The notes under the pieces are model-generated. The model ran no database searches. It was not told the origin of the DNA and was given only the letters and a program-made list of their open reading frames with translations. This document shows positions 28,452-36,194 of a stretch of 64,000 nucleotides of DNA, in pieces (the first letter of the stretch is position 1; each line of letters begins with the position of its first letter). The position numbers and the translations under genes were made by a program. The DNA is from Clostridium aciditolerans (GTDB taxonomy: Bacteria; Bacillota; Clostridia; Clostridiales; Clostridiaceae), in contig NZ_JAEEGB010000001.1 in the NCBI RefSeq assembly GCF_016316925.1, positions 12,872 through 76,871 on the forward strand. The letters are read 5' to 3'.

Positions 28452-28574
28452 ATGAAACTTCTTCTCCTACTGTCGAATGAGTACTCGCTGAGTAAGCGAT
28501 TCACTTCAAATCAAAGATTTGAGTTCTCTGCTTAATCGATCATCACAAAATCACAGATTTTGGATATCTGCTTA
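28452..28574 (-). repeat. dispersed repeat R3, full copy
   Basis: About 123 bp, with the same blocks as R2: ATGAAACTTCTTCTCCTAC, GTCGAATGAGTACTCGCTGA, CAAATCAAAGATTTG and CAAAATCACAGATTTTGGAT. It lies 3 bp behind the crt stop codon and 36 bp before the hbd start. Confidence 0.8.
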
Positions 28575-28577
28575 AGT

Positions 28578-29357
28578 TTACTTATTTATAAAATTTGCTT
28601 TTCTTTTTTCCAAAAATGCTTCCATACCCTCTTTTTGATCCTTAGTTGAGAAACATAACCCAAATAGATCTTTTTCTATTAGCATTCCTGTTTCTATATC
28701 ACTTTCCACACCTCTATTTATAGCAGTTTTTGAATATCTTATTGCTGCCTGTGCTTTAGAAACAATCTTTTCAGCTAAAGTTAAAGATTCAACCATTAAC
28801 TCATCATGAGGTACAATTTTATTTACTAATCTTAATTTTTCTGCTTCAACTGCATCAATTATATCTCCAGTAAAAATTAGTTCTTTTGCTTTAGCTATTC
28901 CAACTAAACGTGATAATCTTTGAGTTCCTGCAAAACCTGGGATGATTCCTAATCCAACTTCTGGTTGTCCAAACTTTGCTTTCTCTGAAGCTATTCTTAT
29001 ATCACAACTCATAGCTAATTCACATCCGCCACCTAATGCAAAGCCATTTATAGCTGCTATAATTGGCTTTTCCATAAGTTCCATTTTTCTAAATACGCTT
29101 AACCCTAATTCCGCAAATTTTCTAGCTTGCTCCGGAGTTTTATCCTTCATTTCTGATATATCCGCCCCAGCAATAAATGCTTTACCGTATCCAGTTATTA
29201 TTAGAACATAGATTTCTTCATCATTTTTTATTTCATCTAATACTTGATTAAATTCTTTTAAAACATCACTATTTAATGCATTCAATACCGATGGCCTGTT
29301 AAAGCTTAATGTAGCAATATGATTTTGTTTATCTAGAACAACGTTTTCATATTTCAA
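28578..29357 (-). CDS. crt: crotonase, (S)-specific enoyl-CoA hydratase
   Basis: The 259-residue enzyme shows the crotonase pattern: AFIAGADISEM (about 65-75, oxyanion hole), FALGGGCELAMSCDIRIAS with the first catalytic Glu, and FGQPEVGLGIIPGFAGTQRL with the second. It hydrates crotonyl-CoA to (S)-3-hydroxybutyryl-CoA. The start is taken as TTG 29357, 6 bases behind a GGGGGG site. The longer frame to 29396 runs into the sigma-54 promoter and cannot be fully transcribed from it. It is the first gene of the seven-gene operon. Confidence 0.93.
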   Translation of the reverse strand: MKYENVVLDKQNHIATLSFNRPSVLNALNSDVLKEFNQVLDEIKNDEEIYVLIITGYGKAFIAGADISEMKDKTPEQARKFAELGLSVFRKMELMEKPIIAAINGFALGGGCELAMSCDIRIASEKAKFGQPEVGLGIIPGFAGTQRLSRLVGIAKAKELIFTGDIIDAVEAEKLRLVNKIVPHDELMVESLTLAEKIVSKAQAAIRYSKTAINRGVESDIETGMLIEKDLFGLCFSTKDQKEGMEAFLEKRKANFINK

Positions 29358-29384
29358 AGTAATCCCCCCTTCATTAATGTATTC

Positions 29385-29400
29385 AGCAAAAACCATGCCA
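29385..29400 (-). promoter_or_regulatory. sigma-54 promoter of the crt-etfA operon
   Basis: The minus strand reads TGGCATGGTTTTTGCT, with -24 TGGCA and -12 TTGC elements in correct spacing, 28 bp before the crt TTG start. It matches the promoter at 19842-19857 almost base for base in the conserved parts. Confidence 0.85.
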
Positions 29401-29474
29401 TATTATTTATCTGTGCTAATTCCTTTAAAATACATGATCGTACTGCATTTCTTATAAGCTAATTTATTTGACTT

Positions 29475-29495
29475 TGTGTATATTATTTATACACA
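29475..29495. promoter_or_regulatory. upstream activator palindrome of the crt operon
   Basis: TGTGTATA-N5-TATACACA, an 8-bp perfect inverted repeat, lies about 75 bp upstream of the -24 element. The core and the 5-bp spacing equal those of the palindrome at 19972-19990. Confidence 0.75.
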
Positions 29496-29661
29496 TTTTT
29501 TATTAATACTAGCATTTCCCGCAATACTTAAATATTTGTGAGTTGTCTATAAACTATACATGTCAATAAGTTTTACATCTTATATTCAAAAGGATTTGTA
29601 ATATAGCTCAAAGCAAAAAATACAATTTCTTTAATGAAAAGAGAGTAGAAAAAATCTCAAT

Positions 29662-29780
29662 AAAAAAAACCCCCCATTTTTGATTCAGTTTTAAATCAAA
29701 ACAGGAGATTCTTCCTAAATTATATATTCCGTTTTTTGTCATGACTTTTTTAGTGTCAGAACTATTTTTGGGGACTACAT
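29662..29780 (-). repeat. dispersed repeat family 2, copy A
   Basis: On the minus strand it runs from ATGTAGTCCCCAAAAATAGT to a hairpin of AATCAAAA type ending in GGGGGG and eight T residues, so it includes a terminator. A second full copy lies at 58223-58325 and a partial one at 45969-46004. This copy has a short extra block containing a second GTCA-GAC motif. Confidence 0.7.
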
Positions 29781-29874
29781 AGATATGATTTAGGATCTAA
29801 AGAATAATGTTTTTAAGACATAGGCATTTGTAATAAATCTAAAGCGAAATGGTATGATATTGCATCTTCTACAA

Positions 29875-30006
29875 TTATAACTCACTTTTTAATATTTCAA
29901 GCTGCATTAAAGTGTTTTCCTCTCCAAATTCGTTTACTTGAGGGAGGATATATATTTCATGAAAATTCCCATTTACTTTTATATGTTTTTCATTTATATA
30001 ATCCAT
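29875..30006 (-). pseudogene. C-terminal remnant of a GyrI-like effector-binding domain
   Basis: The 43-codon frame MDYINEKHIKVNGNF..EIYILPQVNEFGEENT resembles the end of the GyrI-like domain found in AraC- and MerR-type regulators, where an EIY segment and a final beta strand are usual. The frame is closed by a stop just upstream and has no ribosome binding site. I read it as the tail of a lost gene. Confidence 0.4.
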
Positions 30007-30090
30007 GATTTTTTTATAATTGAGGATTTAGATATTTCTTTAATGCCTCTTGTTCAAAAATTAGACTAGGAAAAGCCTAAAACCCAAGAG

Positions 30091-30843
30091 TTAAGGAGGG
30101 AAAATTTTGCCTATGACTTCGATATAGAACCCTTGTACCGAATGACCAATTTATCTCTAAATGGCGAAGGTTAACAAACAATTGTCTTAGAGAATATAGA
30201 AGCCATCTTACCGATTACTTACATATCACAGGAGAACAAGGATTGCGCAAGGAAATCATGAAATATTCACAAGAGTATAGAGATATAAAATGTTCTTTAG
30301 AACAAATTATTATCGGAGCTGGCCCCCCTACTCTATTAGTCTTATTTGCCAACTACTTTTAAATGAAACTGCTACTATTGCTATTGAAGAACCAGGGTTT
30401 ATCTGGATTGATGCTAAGGCTGTATATCTTACTCCATCACATCAATTCCCTACTGGCAAAATTATGCCTATCTCCAGACGTTTAGAACTTTTTGAGTTGG
30501 CAACGAGCCAAAATAGACTAATTTATAGAAGATGATTATAGCTGTCATTTGCACTACAATATAAAGCCTATACCATCGCTTCAATCTTTGTGTCCAGCCC
30601 AAGTAATTTATTTAGGTAGTGTTTCTAAATTTCTCTTTCCTTCCATTAGGGTTTCTTACTTGGTTCTACCAGAACATTTAGTAACTAAGTTCCATGAAAT
30701 GTTTAGTAGGAATAAACATACTACATCCATCTGAACTTTGGTTTAGAAAAGAGGATGAAACTTATGGGACGATTCTATTAGCCTTTGGCAGGATAGAAAC
30801 TGATGCTATACCTAAAGCAATTCAGCTTTTACGACATGCATGA
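30091..30843 (+). pseudogene. MocR/PdxR-type regulator (GntR-aminotransferase), frameshifted remnant
   Basis: Consecutive segments in different frames fit the aminotransferase-like domain of MocR regulators: NFAYDFDIEPL, then WRRLTNN..EYRSHLTDYLHITGEQGLRKEI and CSLEQIIIGAG, then ATIAIEEPGF..VYLTPSHQFPTGKIMPISRR, then IEDDY..IKPIPSLQSL and VIYLGSVSK with the PLP lysine, and finally TILLAFGRIETDAIPKAIQLL. At least three frameshifts separate them. The N-terminal GntR helix-turn-helix is missing. The family regulates vitamin B6 or amino-acid genes. Here the gene is dead. Confidence 0.8.
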
Positions 30844-30905
30844 CTTAGCTAATTCTTCTGAGGCTACTTTCAAGGAATATCAGTATAGCTCTCAGAGTAT
30901 TAGAA

Positions 30906-30943
30906 AAACGTGGTATTCATTCCTATAGACAAATACCACGTTT
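30906..30943 (-). terminator. terminator of the APC permease gene
   Basis: A perfect 12-bp stem (AAACGTGGTATT and complement) lies 9 bp behind the stop codon, followed on the minus strand by T residues. Confidence 0.8.
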
Positions 30944-30952
30944 CCCATATAA

Positions 30953-32377
30953 TTAATGCTTATCTTCAAGCGGATCTATTCTACCAATAGCAGCTTCCAA
31001 TTCCACTTTACTCTGCTTCTTTAATGTTTTTAAATTAATTAAGACACCTACAGCTATAACTACAGCCAGTCCACCCCATACGGTTAGCTCGTATTTTAAT
31101 ACATTTTCAGTTCCTACAGGTGGAAGAGAAAACAATATAATACCAGCCACTATACCAAAGAATGCAAGGAGTCCACAAATCCATAATCCTACTTTTCCAC
31201 CAGGAATTCTGTAAGGCCTTTCAGTATTTGGTTCTTTATATCTAAGCTTAATTACTGCTAAGAACATAGCCAAATATGGCAATTCATACAATATTGAGGA
31301 AAAGGCAAATATAGTCCAGAATATAGCTTGAACATTGGAACCACCCATATAGTTAAAAATAGTGTATATAGTACCAACTGAGCCAACTATATAGTATGCA
31401 TAATCAGGTGTACCATATTTAGGGTGTGCATGCCCAAGAATCTTTGAGCCTTGGTCAGCTCCAGTTGACATCATAACATTATTAGCTCCCATTACCCAGG
31501 CTGTTGCACTTGCCAATAAATTATATAAAACCGCTGCTGTCATAATAGTAGCTATAAATGAGAACTTTTCTCCAAGCACCCCTGTAATCATTATTGTAAA
31601 ACTATCAGTAATTGCTGTTACTGAATTAACTTTTTCAACTGGGATTACTGATAATATACTAACAGATCCTAGTATATAAAATACTGCAACTAGAACTCCT
31701 GATAACATAATAGATTTAGGAACATTTTTTTTAGGATTATCCATTTTACTTGCTATAGAACATAATAATTCAAATCCCAATAAATTAAAAATTACAACAG
31801 GTGCAAAATGTATTAAACTTGAAAAATCAGGTTTGAAATTTTTCAATGCAAAGTCATTTGCATATCCATACTTAATTCCATATATTGTTGCGAAAATAAA
31901 CATAATTGTTATGAGTACAGATATTACATATCCACCATATTGAGTGATTTTTCTAGTAAACTCTTCTCTTGTAATCCCCATAACAACTATAAACCAAAGT
32001 AGACCAATTACCACACCCATTTGAGCGTATTTAGACATATTCGGAAAGAAATAAGAATTCAAATTTCCAGCAAAAGTAACGCAAACTGCTGGTACAAAGA
32101 ATACTACGTTGATCCAGTATAACCAAGAAACTTGAGAAGCGATAAAGTCGCCAAAGGCTCTTTTCGCCCAAATATATATTCCCCCATCTTCTGGCCAAGT
32201 AGCTCCAAGTTCAGAAGAGATTAGAGCATAGGGTATGAAAAAAAGCACTATAACAATTAACCAAGTAGTAATACCACTTACTCCATAACTAGCAGTTACA
32301 GAAAGAGTATATAATACCATTATACTACAAAGGGCAAATAACACCATTGAGCTTAAGGATATTTTCTTTTCAGACAT
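30953..32377 (-). CDS. APC-superfamily amino acid permease
   Basis: The 474-residue protein has about 12 membrane segments. The first carries the ASYGVSGITTW region, and SSELGATWPEDGGIYIWAKRAFG near residue 52-75 is typical of APC-type amino acid and polyamine transporters. FNLLGFELLCSIASKMDNPKKNVPKSI near 195-220 matches the GF-E-x-A motif for substrate binding. The substrate is not evident. GAGGAGG precedes the ATG. It is separated from the LuxR gene upstream by a terminator and a structured RNA candidate, so it has its own promoter. The YtcJ-type amidohydrolase 1.7 kb away may work on a related compound. Confidence 0.87.
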   Translation of the reverse strand: MSEKKISLSSMVLFALCSIMVLYTLSVTASYGVSGITTWLIVIVLFFIPYALISSELGATWPEDGGIYIWAKRAFGDFIASQVSWLYWINVVFFVPAVCVTFAGNLNSYFFPNMSKYAQMGVVIGLLWFIVVMGITREEFTRKITQYGGYVISVLITIMFIFATIYGIKYGYANDFALKNFKPDFSSLIHFAPVVIFNLLGFELLCSIASKMDNPKKNVPKSIMLSGVLVAVFYILGSVSILSVIPVEKVNSVTAITDSFTIMITGVLGEKFSFIATIMTAAVLYNLLASATAWVMGANNVMMSTGADQGSKILGHAHPKYGTPDYAYYIVGSVGTIYTIFNYMGGSNVQAIFWTIFAFSSILYELPYLAMFLAVIKLRYKEPNTERPYRIPGGKVGLWICGLLAFFGIVAGIILFSLPPVGTENVLKYELTVWGGLAVVIAVGVLINLKTLKKQSKVELEAAIGRIDPLEDKH

Positions 32378-32682
32378 TATAAATTTCCTCCTCTATTTTT
32401 GCAAAGGCAACACATTTTTGTGTGATCAAATAAATATCATATTTTTGACTTACTGGCCATAAAATCAAAAAACCTTGAAAAATCTATATATACAATGTTA
32501 CTACGATGTGCCTCAAGTATGAATTATCCCATTGTAATATCTTTATACACCTAAAGTAGTATTTTGAGTTGTGGTGGTATACTAAAGTTCTAATACCTCA
32601 ATCTAATTTGCAAAAACGCTTAGCCAATGCAAGCTGTACAAGTAAACTAAACAGGGTGACAAAACAGATTTTTAAAATAAAA
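32378..32682. other. 305-bp region before the permease gene
   Basis: A/T-rich; expected to hold the permease promoter on the minus strand. I see no -24/-12 promoter, riboswitch or clear operator here. Confidence 0.5.
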
Positions 32683-32832
32683 AAATCGCTTTGCGATTCC
32701 GCTAGGGAACCCTATCCCTTCGGGCCGGAGCTTCGCCCGTGAAAGGTCATCCAGACCTTTCACCCCATCGACGACGCATTCGCGTCTGAGCACCCTCCTG
32801 AAAGCGGCGGGAAATGTCTTCCCTGAACCCTA
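32683..32832 (-). ncRNA. candidate structured RNA, GC-rich chain of hairpins
   Basis: This 150-bp block is far richer in G and C than its surroundings and has no coding frame. On either strand it can form at least four consecutive hairpins: GACGCattcGCGTC (32773-32786), GAAAGGTC/GACCTTTC (32741-32761), GGGC/GCCC (32722-32738) and ATCGCaaaGCGAT (32685-32697). On the minus strand the last hairpin is followed by seven T residues, as expected for the 3' end of a terminated small RNA. It lies between the LuxR terminator and the permease gene. I cannot place it in a known RNA family. Confidence 0.5.
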
Positions 32833-32838
32833 TCTTTT

Positions 32839-32882
32839 TACTCTATAGGAATTTATAAAATTTTATAAATTCCTGCAGAGTA
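32839..32882 (-). terminator. long hairpin next to the LuxR terminator
   Basis: TACTCT and AGAGTA with an inner AGGAATTTATAAAA/TTTTATAAATTCCT stem form a nearly perfect 20-bp hairpin. It lies just behind the stronger terminator and just before the structured RNA candidate. Confidence 0.5.
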
Positions 32883-32889
32883 AAAAAAA

Positions 32890-32940
32890 GAAAGGGAAGC
32901 TGTATAACTAACTATTAGTTAGTTATACAGCTTCCCTTTC
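32890..32940 (-). terminator. strong terminator of the LuxR-type regulator gene
   Basis: A perfect hairpin with arms of about 25 bp (GAAAGGGAAGCTGTATAACT and on) is followed on the minus strand by eight T residues, 36 bp behind the stop codon. Confidence 0.9.
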
Positions 32941-32976
32941 CGTTTAATTTCTATATATTTATCCACTTCAAGCTTT

Positions 32977-33756
32977 CTATTTTGCATTCCATCCAGTTTT
33001 AATAGAAAGACAAATCAGCTGATTACGATTTTTCACTCCTATTTTATGAAAAATATTATTTATATGCTTTTTCACAGTTCCCAAGCTAATAAAAAGCTTA
33101 TTGCTAATTTCATCATTATTTAAACCTTCAAGCATTAGAGAGATTAACTCTTGCTCTCTGGAAGTAAGTTTATAATCATTTGCTAAACTGCCAGCATCTA
33201 CTACATCGGATATGTTTTTCAAAGTTGATTTTTGTTGTTTCCACTGATGTAGACTATTTGTTAAATGAGGCTCAAGTAATCTTAAAATGAACATATCCCT
33301 CTCAGAAAATTGTCCCTCTCCCTTGGTGCGGGCCAAAGATATATGACCTAATAAGCCTGCTTGATTAGCCATGTTCACATTAACTACATAATGTGCATGA
33401 GTATTTGGCATTAAGTAATCATTATAGTATTCAGTTTTCTCTCTGTTCTCTATTAAATCATTTTCTCTATATACGATTGGTTTTGCAAGGTAATATAATT
33501 CTTTACAATAATCTAATTTATAAAAATACTCATCATATGATAGTTTTTTCTCCTCCAAAAGATCTATTTCTACAGGATCTATAAGCACATTATCCTTCTT
33601 CATATCTGCATGATAAAAGGTAGCACAATTGTAAGGAATTAATATGCGTAAAACTTCCAATAATCTTTTTCTTCTCTCAGTATGGTCACAAACAGCATTA
33701 AACAAATAAATAATATCATTAACAAGCAACCAATCCTTTTCACTCATAATAGCCAT
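32977..33756 (-). CDS. LuxR-family transcriptional regulator with N-terminal GAF-like sensor
   Basis: The 259-residue product ends in a LuxR helix-turn-helix (LTSREQELISLMLEGLNNDE, then KLFISLGTVKKHINNIFHKIGV; about 195-250). The first 170 residues look like a GAF-type small-molecule sensor. There is no receiver domain, so it is not a classical response regulator. The chosen start is ATG 33756, 9 bases behind GGGAG; the longer frame to 33816 has no site. It lies between the amidohydrolase and permease genes, all on the minus strand, and is a good candidate to control them. It has its own strong terminator. Confidence 0.83.
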   Translation of the reverse strand: MAIMSEKDWLLVNDIIYLFNAVCDHTERRKRLLEVLRILIPYNCATFYHADMKKDNVLIDPVEIDLLEEKKLSYDEYFYKLDYCKELYYLAKPIVYRENDLIENREKTEYYNDYLMPNTHAHYVVNVNMANQAGLLGHISLARTKGEGQFSERDMFILRLLEPHLTNSLHQWKQQKSTLKNISDVVDAGSLANDYKLTSREQELISLMLEGLNNDEISNKLFISLGTVKKHINNIFHKIGVKNRNQLICLSIKTGWNAK

Positions 33757-34066
33757 AAGACTCATCTCCCATTTAATAATTAGTGATTTATTACACATTA
33801 ACAACCATCTGGACATTACTGAAATGCAGTTTTAAACTGTGTATTTTAATTATACTATAAATAATATAATATAAATTAGTGTCAATAATAAAAACTATAG
33901 CATAAAAAATCATAAATTGAAATATTGTGTTGTAACAATTATATGCCTTTAGGACAATTTACTATATATAAATACAAACATACTAGAAGACATAGATTTA
34001 ATTAAATTAAACAACAATCAACTTCTAGTATGTTCATTATTCTAATATGTTTCTTATTTGTAGTTT

Positions 34067-35677
34067 TTATTTTTCTTCATAAGTTGCTTGTCCATCCATT
34101 ATAGTAAGTAAAACTTTTGTGTCTAAAATCTCTTTCTCTGATATTTCAAACAGATTTTTGCTTAAAACAATAACATCCGCAAGCTTTCCTTCTTCTAGTG
34201 TTCCTAAATCTTTTTCACGTTGCTCAAGATAAGCACCGTTGTAAGTCCATCCCTTTAATATTTCCATCATATAAAGCTTCTCTTTAGAATTAAACCCACC
34301 ATTTGGATAACCATCCACGGTAGTTCTAGTAATAGCTGAATAAATACTTACTATTGGTTTAGGTTGAACTACAGGACTATCTGTATTAAGCGCAAGTACA
34401 GCACCTGAATCTGATATTTTCTTCATTGCCCAAGCATTTTTAACACGTTCTTCACCTATAAGTGTAGGATAACCATCTATATTAGCAACAGCATGTTGAG
34501 GTTGCATTGAAGCCACAACACCTAATTCCTTAAACCTTGGAACGTCACTATCTTGAATAGTTTCTATATGCTCTATAGAATTACGGAATCCTGCATTTCC
34601 ATTTTCTTTATTGGAAGCTTCATAAACATTTAAAGATAAACGTACAGCACCTTCGCCAATGGCATGTACTCTAACATCTATTCCTTCTCTGTTAGCTCTT
34701 ATAACTTCTTCTTTTAATTGCTCCTCACTTATTAGAGGAACACCTTTAGTTTCTGGCATATCTGCATAAGGCTCTACTAAATAACCTGTATGTGTCTCAC
34801 ATACTCCATCTACAAACTTTTTAAGTCCAGCAAATCTTAATTTTTCTGAAGTGTACTTTGTCTTTAAAGCTGCATTTTTAAAGCTGCTCTCTAACTCAGG
34901 ATAAAAATTAATTCTAGTAGTAAGAGCTCCCTCATCTTCTAATTCTTTATATATTTCATAAACATTTTTATTACTTACAGCTATAGGATCCACATCCCCA
35001 ACTGATGTAATTCCTCTTTGCGCTATTTTAGCTAGGAATTTTTTTACTGAAGATTTTAAATCAGGTACTAAAAGAGCATAGTCAAGCACCATAGTAGTAG
35101 CTCCTATGTCTAAAATTATACCATTCGGATCTCCATTTTCATCCTTTTCAATTAATCCACCATCAGGTTGAGGTGTATTACGATCAATACCACAAACTTC
35201 ATAAGCTTTAGTATTTATCCACAGAGCATGGCAGTCCCAAGAGTTAATACAAACAGGACGATTTGGGAAAATTTCATCTAAGGAAGTACGATCTGGTAGT
35301 ATTGGATTATCCCAAATAGTGTAATTCCAATTACGACCAAATATCCAAGGATTGTTTGGATATTTTTCATCAAATTCTTTTAACAAGTCTATACATTGCT
35401 CTGCACTTCTACATGCAGATAAATCAATGCAGAAGCTATCATCTTCAAAAGCAGCAGTGTAAGCAAAGTGAAAATGAGAATCGTTAAATCCAGGCAAAAT
35501 CAAGTTGTCTCCATATTGATAAACCTTTGTTTTATCACCCTTTAGTGAGTCAATTTCATCATCTTTTTTAACTGCAACTATTCTATTTCCAATAATAGCT
35601 ACACCACCTCTGAACACTTCCTCACCAGTTCCTGTGAAAATCGCATTACTTTTAAGTATAATATCTGCGAACTGCAT
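34067..35677 (-). CDS. YtcJ-type metal-dependent amidohydrolase
   Basis: The 536-residue enzyme belongs to the amidohydrolase superfamily subgroup around YtcJ and N-substituted formamide deformylase. LPGFNDSHFHF (about 60-70) supplies the HxH metal ligands, DVRVHAIGEGAVRLSL near 330 a further His, NSIEHIETIQDSD another, and ALNTDSPVV near 445 the catalytic Asp. The subgroup hydrolyses N-substituted formamides or related amides; the true substrate is unknown. AGGGAGG precedes the ATG. The gene is followed by the LuxR regulator and the amino acid permease on the same strand, which suggests hydrolysis of an N-modified amino compound and transport of it or its product. Confidence 0.87.
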   Translation of the reverse strand: MQFADIILKSNAIFTGTGEEVFRGGVAIIGNRIVAVKKDDEIDSLKGDKTKVYQYGDNLILPGFNDSHFHFAYTAAFEDDSFCIDLSACRSAEQCIDLLKEFDEKYPNNPWIFGRNWNYTIWDNPILPDRTSLDEIFPNRPVCINSWDCHALWINTKAYEVCGIDRNTPQPDGGLIEKDENGDPNGIILDIGATTMVLDYALLVPDLKSSVKKFLAKIAQRGITSVGDVDPIAVSNKNVYEIYKELEDEGALTTRINFYPELESSFKNAALKTKYTSEKLRFAGLKKFVDGVCETHTGYLVEPYADMPETKGVPLISEEQLKEEVIRANREGIDVRVHAIGEGAVRLSLNVYEASNKENGNAGFRNSIEHIETIQDSDVPRFKELGVVASMQPQHAVANIDGYPTLIGEERVKNAWAMKKISDSGAVLALNTDSPVVQPKPIVSIYSAITRTTVDGYPNGGFNSKEKLYMMEILKGWTYNGAYLEQREKDLGTLEEGKLADVIVLSKNLFEISEKEILDTKVLLTIMDGQATYEEK

Positions 35678-36069
35678 AACTAATTTCCTCCCTATATATT
35701 GTTTTTAATGCGGACATTATTGACAATCTATTACGAGACCCTTTTGCACCATTTCTATAAATGGAGTTTATTATCTTAAATAAATCACCTTTAACTTATA
35801 AATGCTTATAGATTGTCACATTTCTAAATATTAATAAGCACCTCTTATTACAACAAAAATATATCATGCTATAATCACAGAATAAATTAACCCAAAGCAA
35901 TATTTTTATATAACTAAAGTAGTACCTTCTTGCATTAATCTTTAAAAAATATCAGAAGCTCAAGGTTATACTCGAGCTTCCTGTCTTAATTGGCCACTGC
36001 ATTATAATTAGTTGGATAGAAATTTATAGTCATAAATTATATAATCAAAGTGCTTATTTCTATGCACTA
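35678..36069. other. A/T-rich divergent intergenic region
   Basis: This region should hold the amidohydrolase promoter. A GAAGCTC..GAGCTTC hairpin lies near 35952-35978 without a convincing T run. No gene is visible. Confidence 0.45.
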
Positions 36070-36123
36070 TTGACTTCTTGAAAATGAATTTATAAAATAT
36101 AGTTACGTAACAATGTTTTATAA
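36070..36123 (+). promoter_or_regulatory. promoter and operator copied from the proline racemase gene
   Basis: TTGACT (36070-36075), 17 bp, then TAAAAT (36093-36098), overlapping a palindrome with outer arms TTATAAAATA and TGTTTTATAA (36090-36123) and inner core GTTACGTAAC. The proline racemase promoter at 43419-43472 has the same boxes, same spacing and the same 34-bp palindrome layout. Confidence 0.7.
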
Positions 36124-36138
36124 TTAAAGAGAGTAAAC

Positions 36139-36165
36139 TTATGAAAAAAACTTTTTCACTGTTGA
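36139..36165 (+). pseudogene. short 5' fragment resembling the proline racemase coding start
   Basis: In one frame it reads YEKNFFTVDT, matching YEKNFVAVDT at residues 12-21 of the intact racemase. About 11 codons are missing between the copied promoter and this piece, and similarity ends after it. It supports duplication and loss of the rest of the gene. Confidence 0.5.
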
Positions 36166-36194
36166 TACCAAATATAAAAGCATAGGAGGTAACG

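Larger units (their letters stand above)
29781..30952. other. decayed intergenic region
   Basis: No intact gene lies in these 1.2 kb. It holds a GyrI-like fragment on the minus strand, a frameshifted MocR-type regulator gene on the plus strand, and the terminator of the permease gene, each annotated separately. Confidence 0.7.

Noticed and set aside
32683-32832. GC-rich block as part of an rRNA or tRNA gene
   Set aside because: No rRNA or tRNA consensus segments could be seen, and the pattern is short independent hairpins rather than a cloverleaf.
35951-35978. GAAGCTC..GAGCTTC hairpin as a riboswitch or terminator
   Set aside because: The stem is short, the tail has no proper T run next to it, and no known aptamer motif is present.
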